Position numbers and translations under genes: made by a program
In this document: positions 53,646-61,935 of the stretch, piece by piece
Layout of the letters: each line of letters starts with the position of its first letter
Position numbering within the stretch: position 1 is the first letter of the stretch
Notes under the pieces: model-generated
Databases searched by the model: none
What the model saw: the letters and a program-made list of their open reading frames with translations, nothing else
What the model was told of the DNA's origin: nothing
Origin: Symbiodinium microadriaticum
Lineage: Eukaryota; Sar; Dinophyceae; Suessiales; Symbiodiniaceae
Direction of reading: 5' to 3'
DNA: 64,000 bases
NCBI GenBank assembly: GCA_001939145.1
Contig: LSRX01000428.1
Coordinates: forward strand, 481,346 to 545,345

Positions 53646-54932
53646 CTATGCAGCATGAGCGCTGGGCTGAAGCAGTAAAAACGGTAGTACGGCTCGCGCC
53701 GATTCGATGGCCTCCCTGGCGTGTCGAGGAAGAGCTGGCAAAAGTGAGCCAGCGGCTACCTCCTGCAAGTAAAAGCTGAGTGTCGCCTGATGGGCCAACC
53801 GCATTCGCCATTGCAAATCAGAAATCCCCACTCCAGATTGGTACGCAGCAACTGCTCCCCCCCCCCGCAAAGACCCGGGGGTCAAGCGGAAAGTCTGGGG
53901 AATCCCCAGAGCAGCAAGAAGTGTGTCCCAGCGCCGTCGGTAGACCGCGGGGGATCCAAAGTAAAGCTTTGAGCGACGTGGCAAACAGCGAAATGTTTTG
54001 CAGATGAAGTAGCACAAATTGTGGCTGAACTGGACTGTTGTGTGTTGGACTTTGGCGCCGCGAGTCCTGGTCTTTGGCTCGTTTAGCTGAAGGGCGATCC
54101 GACGATCGTCTCGAAGGAGATCCTCAGGGGTGAACAGGTCAGCTCGAGAAGCGTTGAGAATCTCCCCGATCCGGCAGCACCCATAAAATCCTAGGAGAGT
54201 TGAGGCCGCCCAGCGGTCCCAGCCCCACGCAATCGCTAGACTGCACATGGCTTCCAGCACTGGCTCGGGTAGAGGAGGTCGGTGCTTTGTCGGTTCTAAG
54301 CGTTCCCACCTCGTCAGCATTTCCCAGGCCTGTCGGATGAACGGCCGTACCAAAGGCACCTTTCTCTGGGACAGGGCCAAAAGTTGTCTGTAGTGTTGTA
54401 ACGGCTTCCCCCGGCTGTAGAGGACCTGGCCGTAAGCACAGAGTAACTCGACCAACATCTCTGGAACAGCAGTAGCGTAGGCGCACCCTTCATTTCCCGA
54501 GCCCTCGTCGACCCAACGTCGGAAATCATCCCAAACAGAGCGCTGGAGAGCGGCCGTGGCTGGCTGCACCAGAGGTACCTCGGCCAAGTTGACATCTGCC
54601 CTCGGCTCGGCCCTGCGACGTGCGGGACCGGGATTCGAAGCTTCACCGAACCTCGCCCCGTTGCACTTTGCGCAACGGACGATGTCAAGTTTCCTGCACC
54701 CTCGGATAAACCCAGCATCTTGCGCGATCACCTGACTGAGCAGCACGCAAAGTCTACGAGGATAAGGCTCGGCGCGCTTGGTCAGCGAGATCTTGAGTTC
54801 CGGGTCCCGACCATCGAAGCACGAGGTGCCTGTGGTCTCTTGAGCAGCGAAGCCTTTTGCCCTGCAGCTGAGTGTTGGAGCGGAACCGTGTCGGCTTCTT
54901 CCACGCAGTTCCAAACACACAATAATCCACAA
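53646..54932 (-). CDS. ORFh: tyrosine recombinase with upstream NPGP motif
   Basis: A 428-residue open frame with no ATG at its start; it probably continues from ORFg by a frame change, since AEPYPRRLCVLL near residue 54 fits the end of the preceding domain. A CAKC pair (88-91) is followed by FGEASNPGP (95-103). The recombinase core shows Arg 254 (GCCRIGEIL), Lys 287 (NEPKTR), Arg 356 (LTPGSLRGGG, the HxxR box with Gly in place of His, as in DIRS-type recombinases), Trp 375, and nucleophile Tyr 388 (LSFYLQEV). The enzyme would insert the circular cDNA. TAG stop at 53,646. Confidence 0.85.
   Translation of the reverse strand: MWIIVCLELRGRSRHGSAPTLSCRAKGFAAQETTGTSCFDGRDPELKISLTKRAEPYPRRLCVLLSQVIAQDAGFIRGCRKLDIVRCAKCNGARFGEASNPGPARRRAEPRADVNLAEVPLVQPATAALQRSVWDDFRRWVDEGSGNEGCAYATAVPEMLVELLCAYGQVLYSRGKPLQHYRQLLALSQRKVPLVRPFIRQAWEMLTRWERLEPTKHRPPLPEPVLEAMCSLAIAWGWDRWAASTLLGFYGCCRIGEILNASRADLFTPEDLLRDDRRIALQLNEPKTRTRGAKVQHTTVQFSHNLCYFICKTFRCLPRRSKLYFGSPAVYRRRWDTLLAALGIPQTFRLTPGSLRGGGAVAAYQSGVGISDLQWRMRLAHQATLSFYLQEVAAGSLLPALPRHAREAIESARAVLPFLLLQPSAHAA
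54624..54635 (-). other. NPGP motif (2A-like position) before the recombinase
   Basis: Codons for NPGP within ARFGEASNPGPARR. The NPGP core equals that of 2A ribosome-skipping peptides, but the upstream Asp and Glu of the canonical D-x-E-x-NPGP are absent. Confidence 0.5.
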
Positions 54933-56205
54933 AGAAGTCCCACCTCGCTGGATTCCCGTTCCAGTGATCCCAGGCTTTCTGCTTCCAGAACCAGCTGTTC
55001 AAAGGATTCTCAACCAGATAAAGCAGGCCTGATTCCTCTGCCATCCGGATGAGGTTCACAACGAACTCCAGCATTGCGTTACCGCTCTGTACCTTCGATC
55101 TTTGACTCGGCTTTAGCCAGGGAGCACCTCCCGGGAATTCCGAAGTTCTCCAGCTCGGGACAATGGCTGCCGAGAAGCTGCTGCAGACGGGTCCCGCGCT
55201 GAATCCTTTGAAGGCGCCCTCACTCAGCAGGAAGAAGATCTCCCTTTGAACCTCGGTCCCAAGCAGGTCCTCGTCACCAGAATGAGCGATGTCATAGCAG
55301 AGGACCCACCATGGCGCGGCACGGCAAATCTCCCTAGCCAAACCCCGAGAACCCGAAAACAGATCAAGCCAACCGGGACCGGCCTGAAGAGCGGAGCGGA
55401 GATCAGGGAAGGCCGCAGAGAAGACAAACCGGCCGGCAGGAAGGTCGAGGAGAAAGTCGAGGATCGAAGAAGAAAGTCCAGGACAGTCACTAATAAGGCT
55501 GGCCTGGCGCGTGTCCGAACGCGGTGATGATATGACAGGCTCAGCAGGCCTCAACAGATCAACCCGAGGGGATCCGGAAGCCACGGCACGAGGCTCAACC
55601 CGAAGGGAGCCATTGACACGATCCTGGAGAGAGGAAAATTGCCTTAGCGGCTCGCCCGGAGGCGGAAGTTCGAACTTCTCACGGAGCTCGAACCTTGCAA
55701 GAGGAGCAGCTGCAGCCAGCGGCTCGAATGACTCCTGAGCTTGATCTCCGTGGGAGTCGGGGGGATTGGAAAACCTGGGAGGGCGAAAACCAACGGATTC
55801 CAAGTAATCCAGCTGGGCCTCACCTAACTTTTCGGGATTGCGAATGCAGTAACTGACAACCAGGATCCTCCGCCCCTTCCACGGGAGCGTTGCATGAAGT
55901 TGGCTATGGTTCAGGTACGCCGGGCCTCGCTGCAAATCAATGAGTCGGCCCCAGCGCGCAACGCCCCTGACAAGGAGCCTGTGTTCGCCCCCCGGGGATT
56001 CAACCCACACCTGGCCTCCTCGATAGCTCGTGAGGGCAATCAACAGATTTGGTTCATCCCTCCAGTTGTGCGCATCCCTGTGCGGCAAGGCCTTGCAGTT
56101 GCACAAGATCTGGAAGGATGTGAAGCGAGCCTTCGGCGCAACCTCAGTCACAAAGGCACACACGAGTCGAGCAGCGAACGGAAAGTCATGCGTGCTGCGG
56201 CGCAC
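54754..56205 (-). CDS. ORFg: 2OG-Fe(II) dioxygenase fused to C5-type methyltransferase-like domain
   Basis: A 483-residue open frame lacking an ATG before its first domain, so it probably continues from ORFf by a -1 frame change. Residues 28-125 form a 2OG-Fe(II) oxygenase: iron ligands His 42 and Asp 44 (LPHRDAHN), GGQVWVE at 63-69, distal His 104 (LHATLPWKG) and cosubstrate Arg 112/113. After a Pro/Ser linker, residues 278-465 resemble a cytosine-C5 methyltransferase: WLDLFSGSRGLA (SAM loop, motif I), AGPVCSSFSAA (motif IV position, Cys 341), LVENPLNSWFW (motif VI-like ENP), FGTAWKKPTRF (motif VIII-like). All motif residues needed for iron binding are present. Acting on DNA bases is inference. 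Confidence 0.8.
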   Translation of the reverse strand: MRRSTHDFPFAARLVCAFVTEVAPKARFTSFQILCNCKALPHRDAHNWRDEPNLLIALTSYRGGQVWVESPGGEHRLLVRGVARWGRLIDLQRGPAYLNHSQLHATLPWKGRRILVVSYCIRNPEKLGEAQLDYLESVGFRPPRFSNPPDSHGDQAQESFEPLAAAAPLARFELREKFELPPPGEPLRQFSSLQDRVNGSLRVEPRAVASGSPRVDLLRPAEPVISSPRSDTRQASLISDCPGLSSSILDFLLDLPAGRFVFSAAFPDLRSALQAGPGWLDLFSGSRGLAREICRAAPWWVLCYDIAHSGDEDLLGTEVQREIFFLLSEGAFKGFSAGPVCSSFSAAIVPSWRTSEFPGGAPWLKPSQRSKVQSGNAMLEFVVNLIRMAEESGLLYLVENPLNSWFWKQKAWDHWNGNPARWDFFVDYCVFGTAWKKPTRFRSNTQLQGKRLRCSRDHRHLVLRWSGPGTQDLADQARRALSS

Positions 56206-57350
56206 ACCGCCCCTCCATGCACGTAGGCACCTGCTCCGAACAGAGTGCCCCGGCGACGCTCAATAACACTACGGCTAACGGCTTCAGTCGGAAGGCGGTC
56301 GAACAACCGAACCAAATCGGCAGCTTCAACAGTCCTGCCCCCTAGCTTTGCTCTGGCATACCCCTCCGGATCCCTCTGCCTACGGCACAACCTGCTCGGG
56401 TCATCTCCTGGCATCGAGACCTGGGCATCTGGAAGGAGCTCGTCCTCAGGCGGGAGCTCGCGCAGTTGATCAAGGTGCATCCCCCGCTCCCGCAGCCAAG
56501 CGTCAAGATCACGGAAGTCACCCTCTTCAGCCGCACTAGCCCACCAGGGTGGGAGCTCACGCGAGGGTTCCCGCAACACTGCATCTCTAGTCGGGTCATC
56601 GGCAGGATTGAACGCTGAGCGGATGAAGCCGAAACGAGGCACAGTTCCCAATGCAAGGTGAGCAGGCAAGCTCCTTCGAAGCTCGAAGTTCAAGGCTGCA
56701 CTGGAGCTACGGCCCTTGGTGAGGCAGGCCGCTGCGACCTGACTATCAAGGATATGCATGTACCTACACCTCCCGCACCTGTTCCCAACGTCAGCCTCAC
56801 ACCGCAGGGCAGCACGAAGTTCACCTACGTTGATGTGCCGGCGGCGCTTCGTACTGACGACCGGCCCGACCTGGAAAAACTGAAGCGAGCAGCACAGTTC
56901 CTCCAGCATGGGATGATGCTCGTAGCTTTCGCCTGGGAGCTCAGCGTACACAGCTGGATCAAGCTCCCCTCGCTCTCTCAGGTAGCTCGGAAGGGCTCCA
57001 AGAAGCCGGCTCCACAAACCCTTCTGCAAACCATGTCTGCAAAGCTCAACCGACAGATGTTCGGGAATCCTCGAGGCAACACCGGCCTCCTTGGTCGACG
57101 ATGCATCTGTGCAAACTAGCAGCGGGGCTCCAGGAGTTCGTAGATCGGCTTCAGCAGTGCACAGCAAAGCAGCACAGGCAAGAAGCTCAGAACTTAGGGG
57201 CCCTGCAAGCGGGAAAAGGTCGTCGACTGCCCGGCCTCCCTGTTCGGCATACACCCGATCCAGGAGGGATAACAGACGGCGGCGCATTTGCAAAGCAGCA
57301 ACAAGCCCTCCGCTCACAGTCTCGAGGATACTGCCGCAACAAACCCCGAC
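56148..57350 (-). CDS. ORFf: RNase H domain of the retroelement
   Basis: Open from just after TAG near 57,350 to a stop at 56,148. No ATG is placed usefully; the protein ILETVSGGLVAALQMRRRLL continues the RT thumb of ORFe in the -1 frame. RNase H residues are visible in order: Asp in VCTDASSTKEAG, Glu in NVGELRAALR, Asp in ILDSQVAAAC, Asp in NPADDPTR. The end (GAYVHGGAVCAAAR) leads into the dioxygenase of ORFg in a further -1 frame. Confidence 0.8.
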   Translation of the reverse strand, partial: VGVCCGSILETVSGGLVAALQMRRRLLSLLDRVYAEQGGRAVDDLFPLAGPLSSELLACAALLCTAEADLRTPGAPLLVCTDASSTKEAGVASRIPEHLSVELCRHGLQKGLWSRLLGALPSYLRERGELDPAVYAELPGESYEHHPMLEELCCSLQFFQVGPVVSTKRRRHINVGELRAALRCEADVGNRCGRCRYMHILDSQVAAACLTKGRSSSAALNFELRRSLPAHLALGTVPRFGFIRSAFNPADDPTRDAVLREPSRELPPWWASAAEEGDFRDLDAWLRERGMHLDQLRELPPEDELLPDAQVSMPGDDPSRLCRRQRDPEGYARAKLGGRTVEAADLVRLFDRLPTEAVSRSVIERRRGTLFGAGAYVHGGAVCAAARMTFRSLLDSCVPL

Positions 57351-59617
57351 CTAACTAACCGAACCAGGAAGAAACCCAAGGGCACCACACGTTTGGGGTT
57401 AGGGCGGAGGATGCCGGCCTTGCCATCGAACAGTCCGCCCCAAAATTCGGCTTCCCATTCTCCTGACACGGCTTTCCCACAATGGCGAGGCAAACCTGAT
57501 GCTTCGTAACCTTCGCGGATTTGCTTCATCACGGTCAAGCCTCGGGGCGGGCTGGCAGGATTTCGGCGCTCAACCGGGTCCAGCAGAATCATGTCATCAA
57601 TCAAAAGCCCTGCTGTCAGAGCTGGGCTCCTCGGGGGACGGCCTTTGAGAGTAACAAAATCCTGCAACCTGAGAACACCTTGTCGCAAGACGACCGACAG
57701 ATGGGCCGTCTGACCATAGTTCACGGCGTGAGTGTCGCCCATGGCGAGCGTGTTCAGGCATGGGATCATCACGTGGCGGGCAGGCCCTTTCGCGCAGCAG
57801 CTGAGAGACCGAAGCTCTTCGCGAGTCAAGCTGAGCGCCAACACATTCCTTTGTTGCCGCTGAGCAGAAATCACAAAGGCGTGATAATATTCCCGCAAGT
57901 CCTCGGCATACACTGCAACATCGTGGGATGGGGCGATGTACATGTGGCAAATTTGCTCGAGCGATCCTAAACTCTGAATCCACCGATCGGCTCCCCCCTC
58001 CCAAGCGTTGGGACCCCTGGCATCGAGAACCATCCTGTCTCGCGACTCATCTTTCGCTACTGCAAACAAACCGTTTCGACCCCGACTAGCTAACTCATCC
58101 TCCGGCCACAGGCAAAGCCGCCCGCACGAGTCAAGGGCTCGGAGAAGGTCCATCCTTCCCCCAGGCACGGTGCGGACTTGGGCTCGGGGCAATGGAAAGA
58201 TCACAGGCTCCGGCCGGAGGTAGTCGAGAGGCCGGGAGTACAGAGCTCGGGTCGGGCTGTCAAGGTAGGGCAAGGGGTCGAAGGAGGGGCGCTCCACAAA
58301 GCGCAATCGGCTCGCATCAACCGGCAGTGCATGACACGGCAAACGAGTAGTAAGCTTAGCACTCCCTAACCGCCTAAGTTCCCTAAACCCAAACTCATCA
58401 GCCCTCCTTTTAGCACCCTCCAAAAGATCTTCAAGACCCTCAAACTTTGCAGCAGCCCTACCCATCTCCGAAGGGCCCACTTCAGCCCCTCGGTTCCATC
58501 GTTGGACGCTGCCCCGCAACAGGTCGAGAGCTCGCCACTGCCTGGGATTCAGAGGGCGACCCAACGACAAGCCTAGCTCAGCCTTGCACACCGAAGGTTG
58601 GCCCAGGTGGAGCCAGTCAAGCACTAACACGATTGCATTCAAGGCTAACTGATCAGGATCCCTCTCACCGCACCCTGGCAGCAAAAGGCTCGGATACGGA
58701 AGCGGCATGGGCCAAAGCCGTTGGCCGCCCCTCGTAGCCGCTGTGGGCCCCCGGTCTCCTCGGGGTAACTCGCGAAGCGAATGAAAGAAGATACCAAGAC
58801 TGCAATCGGCAGAGCTGACCGCGCCAAACCACGCGCTCCAAAGTTCACTGGGCTTCACCTTTGATGCTCGAGATCCTGGGACAGGCTTGTGCTTGTCAGG
58901 AGGCACCGGCCCAGCTGAGTCCCGACTTGATGGCCCTTGCAGCGCGGCCTGGTCCGGCCCACGCAGTTTCCTGGATGGGTCGGCGGTTTCTGGGAAAGGG
59001 GTCTCGACCTTCTCGACATGAGAGGGTTCAAGTTTCCCGGAGGCTCTTTCATCCCCACACTGCTGCACGGAAGAGGCATTAGGGGAGTGAGGATTAGGGT
59101 GCAGGAGCTCAGAAGCAGGACTACTCTCGGGAGAGGGCCCTACACCCGAACTAGAAAAGTTTGCCCTGGCTTCAAAGCGCTCAGGTGCTGCACAAGAGTA
59201 GCGACTGTCTAAAGGACGCGCTGGCACATCAGACCCTCCGTCACCGGGGCTGGGCTGAGGCTCCACCTCAGCAGGCGCCGGCTGTTCAGGAATGACCAAG
59301 GAATCTGAGGAGCAAAGTTCGGGGCAGCCTAAAGGGGGCCCTAAACCGAAAGGGGGCTGAAAAGAAACTCGACGAGGAGAAGCATCCTCGTGCAGACGTG
59401 TCCTTCCAACCGAAGGGGAACTAGACCCACACGAAAACCTAGGGTGCCTAGTGAGGATTGGGGGCGGCTGACAAGGGGCAGCACACTGAGCGAACTGTTC
59501 CCTCTTCGCAGCGCCCGAACTTGAAAAAGGCGCCAAGGAAACTGCTTTAATCACAGAACCGGCGGCCAAACTATCAACAGCCCTTAGCGGGGATTTGCAA
59601 GACTCGGCCTCGCTCAT
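57314..59617 (-). CDS. ORFe: reverse transcriptase
   Basis: A 767-aa ORF from ATG 59,617, which overlaps the ORFd stop as ATGA. The first 270 residues are low-complexity Pro/Ser-rich linker. The RT core runs from about residue 420: FAVAKDESRDRMVLDARGPN (template-binding region), AEDLREYYHAF (motif A, Asp 573), GDTHAVNYGQ (motif B region) and LLIDDMILLD (motif C, IDDM near residue 673). The IDDM box replaces the common YxDD. The ORF ends at TGA 57,314, inside what should be the continuous RT-RNase H polypeptide. Confidence 0.85.
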   Translation of the reverse strand: MSEAESCKSPLRAVDSLAAGSVIKAVSLAPFSSSGAAKREQFAQCAAPCQPPPILTRHPRFSCGSSSPSVGRTRLHEDASPRRVSFQPPFGLGPPLGCPELCSSDSLVIPEQPAPAEVEPQPSPGDGGSDVPARPLDSRYSCAAPERFEARANFSSSGVGPSPESSPASELLHPNPHSPNASSVQQCGDERASGKLEPSHVEKVETPFPETADPSRKLRGPDQAALQGPSSRDSAGPVPPDKHKPVPGSRASKVKPSELWSAWFGAVSSADCSLGIFFHSLRELPRGDRGPTAATRGGQRLWPMPLPYPSLLLPGCGERDPDQLALNAIVLVLDWLHLGQPSVCKAELGLSLGRPLNPRQWRALDLLRGSVQRWNRGAEVGPSEMGRAAAKFEGLEDLLEGAKRRADEFGFRELRRLGSAKLTTRLPCHALPVDASRLRFVERPSFDPLPYLDSPTRALYSRPLDYLRPEPVIFPLPRAQVRTVPGGRMDLLRALDSCGRLCLWPEDELASRGRNGLFAVAKDESRDRMVLDARGPNAWEGGADRWIQSLGSLEQICHMYIAPSHDVAVYAEDLREYYHAFVISAQRQQRNVLALSLTREELRSLSCCAKGPARHVMIPCLNTLAMGDTHAVNYGQTAHLSVVLRQGVLRLQDFVTLKGRPPRSPALTAGLLIDDMILLDPVERRNPASPPRGLTVMKQIREGYEASGLPRHCGKAVSGEWEAEFWGGLFDGKAGILRPNPKRVVPLGFFLVRLVRSGFVAAVSSRL

Positions 59618-60879
59618 TTCGGATCCGGCTTGCGTGGAGGCTTCTCCTTGTCCTTGTCTTTGCCTTTGCCTTTTCCTCTCTCGTCGCCGGGGGCCTCGCC
59701 TCCGCTTCCGAAGTTGCCCCCTGGAGGGACTCCCGTCGGCGCCCCCGCTGCACTGCCTCCACCGCCCAGGTTCTTTTTGGCCGTGTTGAACAGGTCCCGT
59801 TCGCGAATGCGAGCCATCAACACACTCACAAGCCTGCTGTCCAACAGGCGGGACTGGCGGGCTTCGAACTGGTCTAGCACTCGGGGTCGAGCGAACGACC
59901 CAAAAGGAGGAGCCCCCTCGAAGGCAATTTCGCTCGCAAGAACCCAACTGCCCCCATCCACAGCTGCCTGATCGAGGCTGGCCAAAGCCAGCAGAGCGGT
60001 GGCCTTGGCGCGTTCGTGATCGCCCGCGTTGAGGGAATCGATAATGCCGCCCAGCGTCCAGGCCTGTCGAATGGGTCCCGCATAGCTCTGAAGCAGGCTC
60101 CGATGTTCGATCCACGCCCTGGCTGAGCATTGCAGATTCTCCAGCCCTGGGCCGCTCTGGGCTAACGTGAAGTCCTCGTTCATCTGAGTCTCGATGAGCC
60201 GACTGATCTCTGCAGGAGAAGTGCGCAGGAGAGTTTTCAACCTCTGGTACGCAGCCGCCTTGCTTTTCCCCGCTCCCAGAGTAGCGCTGGATGGGTCGCC
60301 TCCGCCTTCGGCCCGATCTAGCACGTCCTCCACCGAGCCTCCTCGGCGGTCGCGATGCATATGCTGGAGGATCTCGCTCATCTTCAGAACAGCCGCATCC
60401 AAGGGATTTCCTGTGGCTCTGTCGCCGCCGCCGTCTGGAGCGGGTAGATCCTCGTCCTCGTCTTCCAGCGGGGAGGCGCCCGGTCGCTGAGGTTCTGCCG
60501 GAAGTCGGCGAGCATTCAAGACCATAGCACTCATGCGCTGAAGCTGCGCCTCGGGTACCCCAGCAGCTCGAGCTGAGCGGACGACCGCAGGATCCAGGCC
60601 CGGCAGCTCCCTTCCAACGGCACCCACTCCTCCGGCGGGCGGCGCAGCGACGGCTTTGGGTCGAGGTTCTGGAGCTGGATCCGCGTGCTCCTGCAAACCC
60701 CCCACTCCGGGAAGTCGCGAAAGCAGGCTTTCCATGCCCGTCTGCAGCTTGGCAATCGCCGCTTCGACTGCATCCAGGCGACGGTCCTGAGGCTCCTCGG
60801 GCGCTTCGGCCGCGGAGACAAAAGCAAAGTGATCGTTGGCTACAGCTGAGAGAGATGGCCCAAACGGCACAGCCGGCAT
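59614..60879 (-). CDS. ORFd: Gag-like protein (421 aa)
   Basis: I start it at ATG 60,879 (PAVPFGPSLSAVANDHFAF); the frame is open to 61,185 but the earlier part is Arg/Ser-rich shadow of ORFc. It has a helical N-terminus (RRLDAVEAAIAKLQTGMESL), a Pro/Gly hinge, and a helical capsid-like core (AAYQRLKTLLRTSPAEISRL through ARIRERDLFNTAKKNLGG). The C-terminal tail is Gly/Lys-rich (GKGKGKDKDKEKPPRKP), which could bind nucleic acid; there is no zinc knuckle. Its TGA stop overlaps the RT start as ATGA. Confidence 0.7.
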   Translation of the reverse strand: MPAVPFGPSLSAVANDHFAFVSAAEAPEEPQDRRLDAVEAAIAKLQTGMESLLSRLPGVGGLQEHADPAPEPRPKAVAAPPAGGVGAVGRELPGLDPAVVRSARAAGVPEAQLQRMSAMVLNARRLPAEPQRPGASPLEDEDEDLPAPDGGGDRATGNPLDAAVLKMSEILQHMHRDRRGGSVEDVLDRAEGGGDPSSATLGAGKSKAAAYQRLKTLLRTSPAEISRLIETQMNEDFTLAQSGPGLENLQCSARAWIEHRSLLQSYAGPIRQAWTLGGIIDSLNAGDHERAKATALLALASLDQAAVDGGSWVLASEIAFEGAPPFGSFARPRVLDQFEARQSRLLDSRLVSVLMARIRERDLFNTAKKNLGGGGSAAGAPTGVPPGGNFGSGGEAPGDERGKGKGKDKDKEKPPRKPDPK

Positions 60880-61325
60880 AGGCCCTCCCGGCCCTCCCCC
60901 GGAACTTCCTCCTCGCCTGCCCCGAAGGTAGCTGCCTCGTCTGAAGACCCGAAAATTACCGACTGCGCCAAATCTGCACGAAGAGTGCCAATCCACACTT
61001 TGACCCGCCACACAGGATGGGCCTCTCTGCGATCCCCCTCCCCGGCAGCTAAAACCTCTGCTAACACAGGGCGCACTAGACTGTCGGGCGGAAGGTACCG
61101 TCTGACCCCTGTTCGGTGCCAGGCGGCGTGCGGAACGGCAACTAGAAATCCCCCTTCTAGCAGAGCTATGCCTATAACCTGACATGACACAGCCGCACCG
61201 CCTTTCTCAGTCTGAAGGGAGCCAACCTTGAAATCAAGCCCCACTTCGCTCAAAAGATTCTCACCCAAGCCCGGCGGAGGTTGGCTGCCCCGATCAGAGA
61301 GGCCTGAACCCTCACTGCCGGCCAT
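60840..61325 (-). CDS. ORFc: 161-aa protein of unknown function
   Basis: Starts at ATG 61,325, overlapping the end of ORFb by 14 nt. It reads as a compact beta-rich protein (VSCQVIGIALLEGGFLVAVP, then VRPVLAEVLAAGEG and HPVWRVKVWIGTL). It overlaps ORFd by 40 nt at its 3' end. No family recognised. Its place between two other element ORFs on the same strand suggests an accessory protein. Confidence 0.6.
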   Translation of the reverse strand: MAGSEGSGLSDRGSQPPPGLGENLLSEVGLDFKVGSLQTEKGGAAVSCQVIGIALLEGGFLVAVPHAAWHRTGVRRYLPPDSLVRPVLAEVLAAGEGDRREAHPVWRVKVWIGTLRADLAQSVIFGSSDEAATFGAGEEEVPGEGREGLCRLCRLGHLSQL

Positions 61326-61935
61326 TGCCTCGCAAGTCTGGGCAAGGGAGTCCTGCCGCCGATAGAGCAAACCTCACCTCGGCTTGAGACGGGAGCCCAA
61401 CAAAGATAGACTCACCTGGATCCGAACCTCGCCCTCCGACGAAACACAGCTCCTTCACTCGGGCGAAGCTGTTCAGGACCAAGGGGACTGGATAAGTCTC
61501 CCCCCGGGCGTTGCGACACACAATGTAGAGGCGAGAGGCAAGGCTAAGTCGGTCTCGCCCCGACGAGCCTCGAGTCTGTCCTGCGAGGGCCCTTGCCAGG
61601 AAACGGCCAACGCCCTCAGCAACCTGCACCCGATACTGCGATGTTGGCGCACCTGGATTCACCTCAGATGACCCGTCGGAGAAGACAGATGTGACAGCAG
61701 CAGACGCAGACCCGACAGGGGAAGCAGGAGCACGAGCACTAGAACTCAGCGACGCGGATCCTCGCCCTGAAGCACTTCCGTACGCAGCTCCAGCCGCTGC
61801 AGGAGGAGGCGAATCGACTACCTCGTACACAGCACTCTCCTCAAGAGCGCTCACCCGCTGATCCAACTGATCAAGGAGAGCCCGCAAGGCCTGAAGTTCA
61901 CTACGTAAAGAAGCCACCTCAAGCCTATGGCTCAT
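61312..61935 (-). CDS. ORFb: coiled-coil accessory protein (207 aa)
   Basis: Starts at ATG 61,935, overlapping the ORFa stop as ATGA. Residues 5-35 form a heptad-like coiled coil (LRSELQALRALLDQLDQRVS). A Ser/Ala/Gly-rich linker follows, then a folded C-terminal part (RLYIVCRNARGETYPVPLV, then ARVKELCFVGGRGSDPGE). No known family. Confidence 0.65.
   Translation of the reverse strand: MSHRLEVASLRSELQALRALLDQLDQRVSALEESAVYEVVDSPPPAAAGAAYGSASGRGSASLSSSARAPASPVGSASAAVTSVFSDGSSEVNPGAPTSQYRVQVAEGVGRFLARALAGQTRGSSGRDRLSLASRLYIVCRNARGETYPVPLVLNSFARVKELCFVGGRGSDPGESIFVGLPSQAEVRFALSAAGLPCPDLRGNGRQ

Noticed and set aside
58860..60130. N-terminal part of the long RT frame upstream of ATG 59,617
   Set aside because: Overlaps the gag-like ORFd in another frame and reads as low-complexity; the ATGA overlap gives a better start.
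60880..61185. N-terminal extension of the gag-like ORFd
   Set aside because: Arg/Ser/Gly-rich shadow of ORFc in another frame; ATG 60,879 begins the protein-like part.
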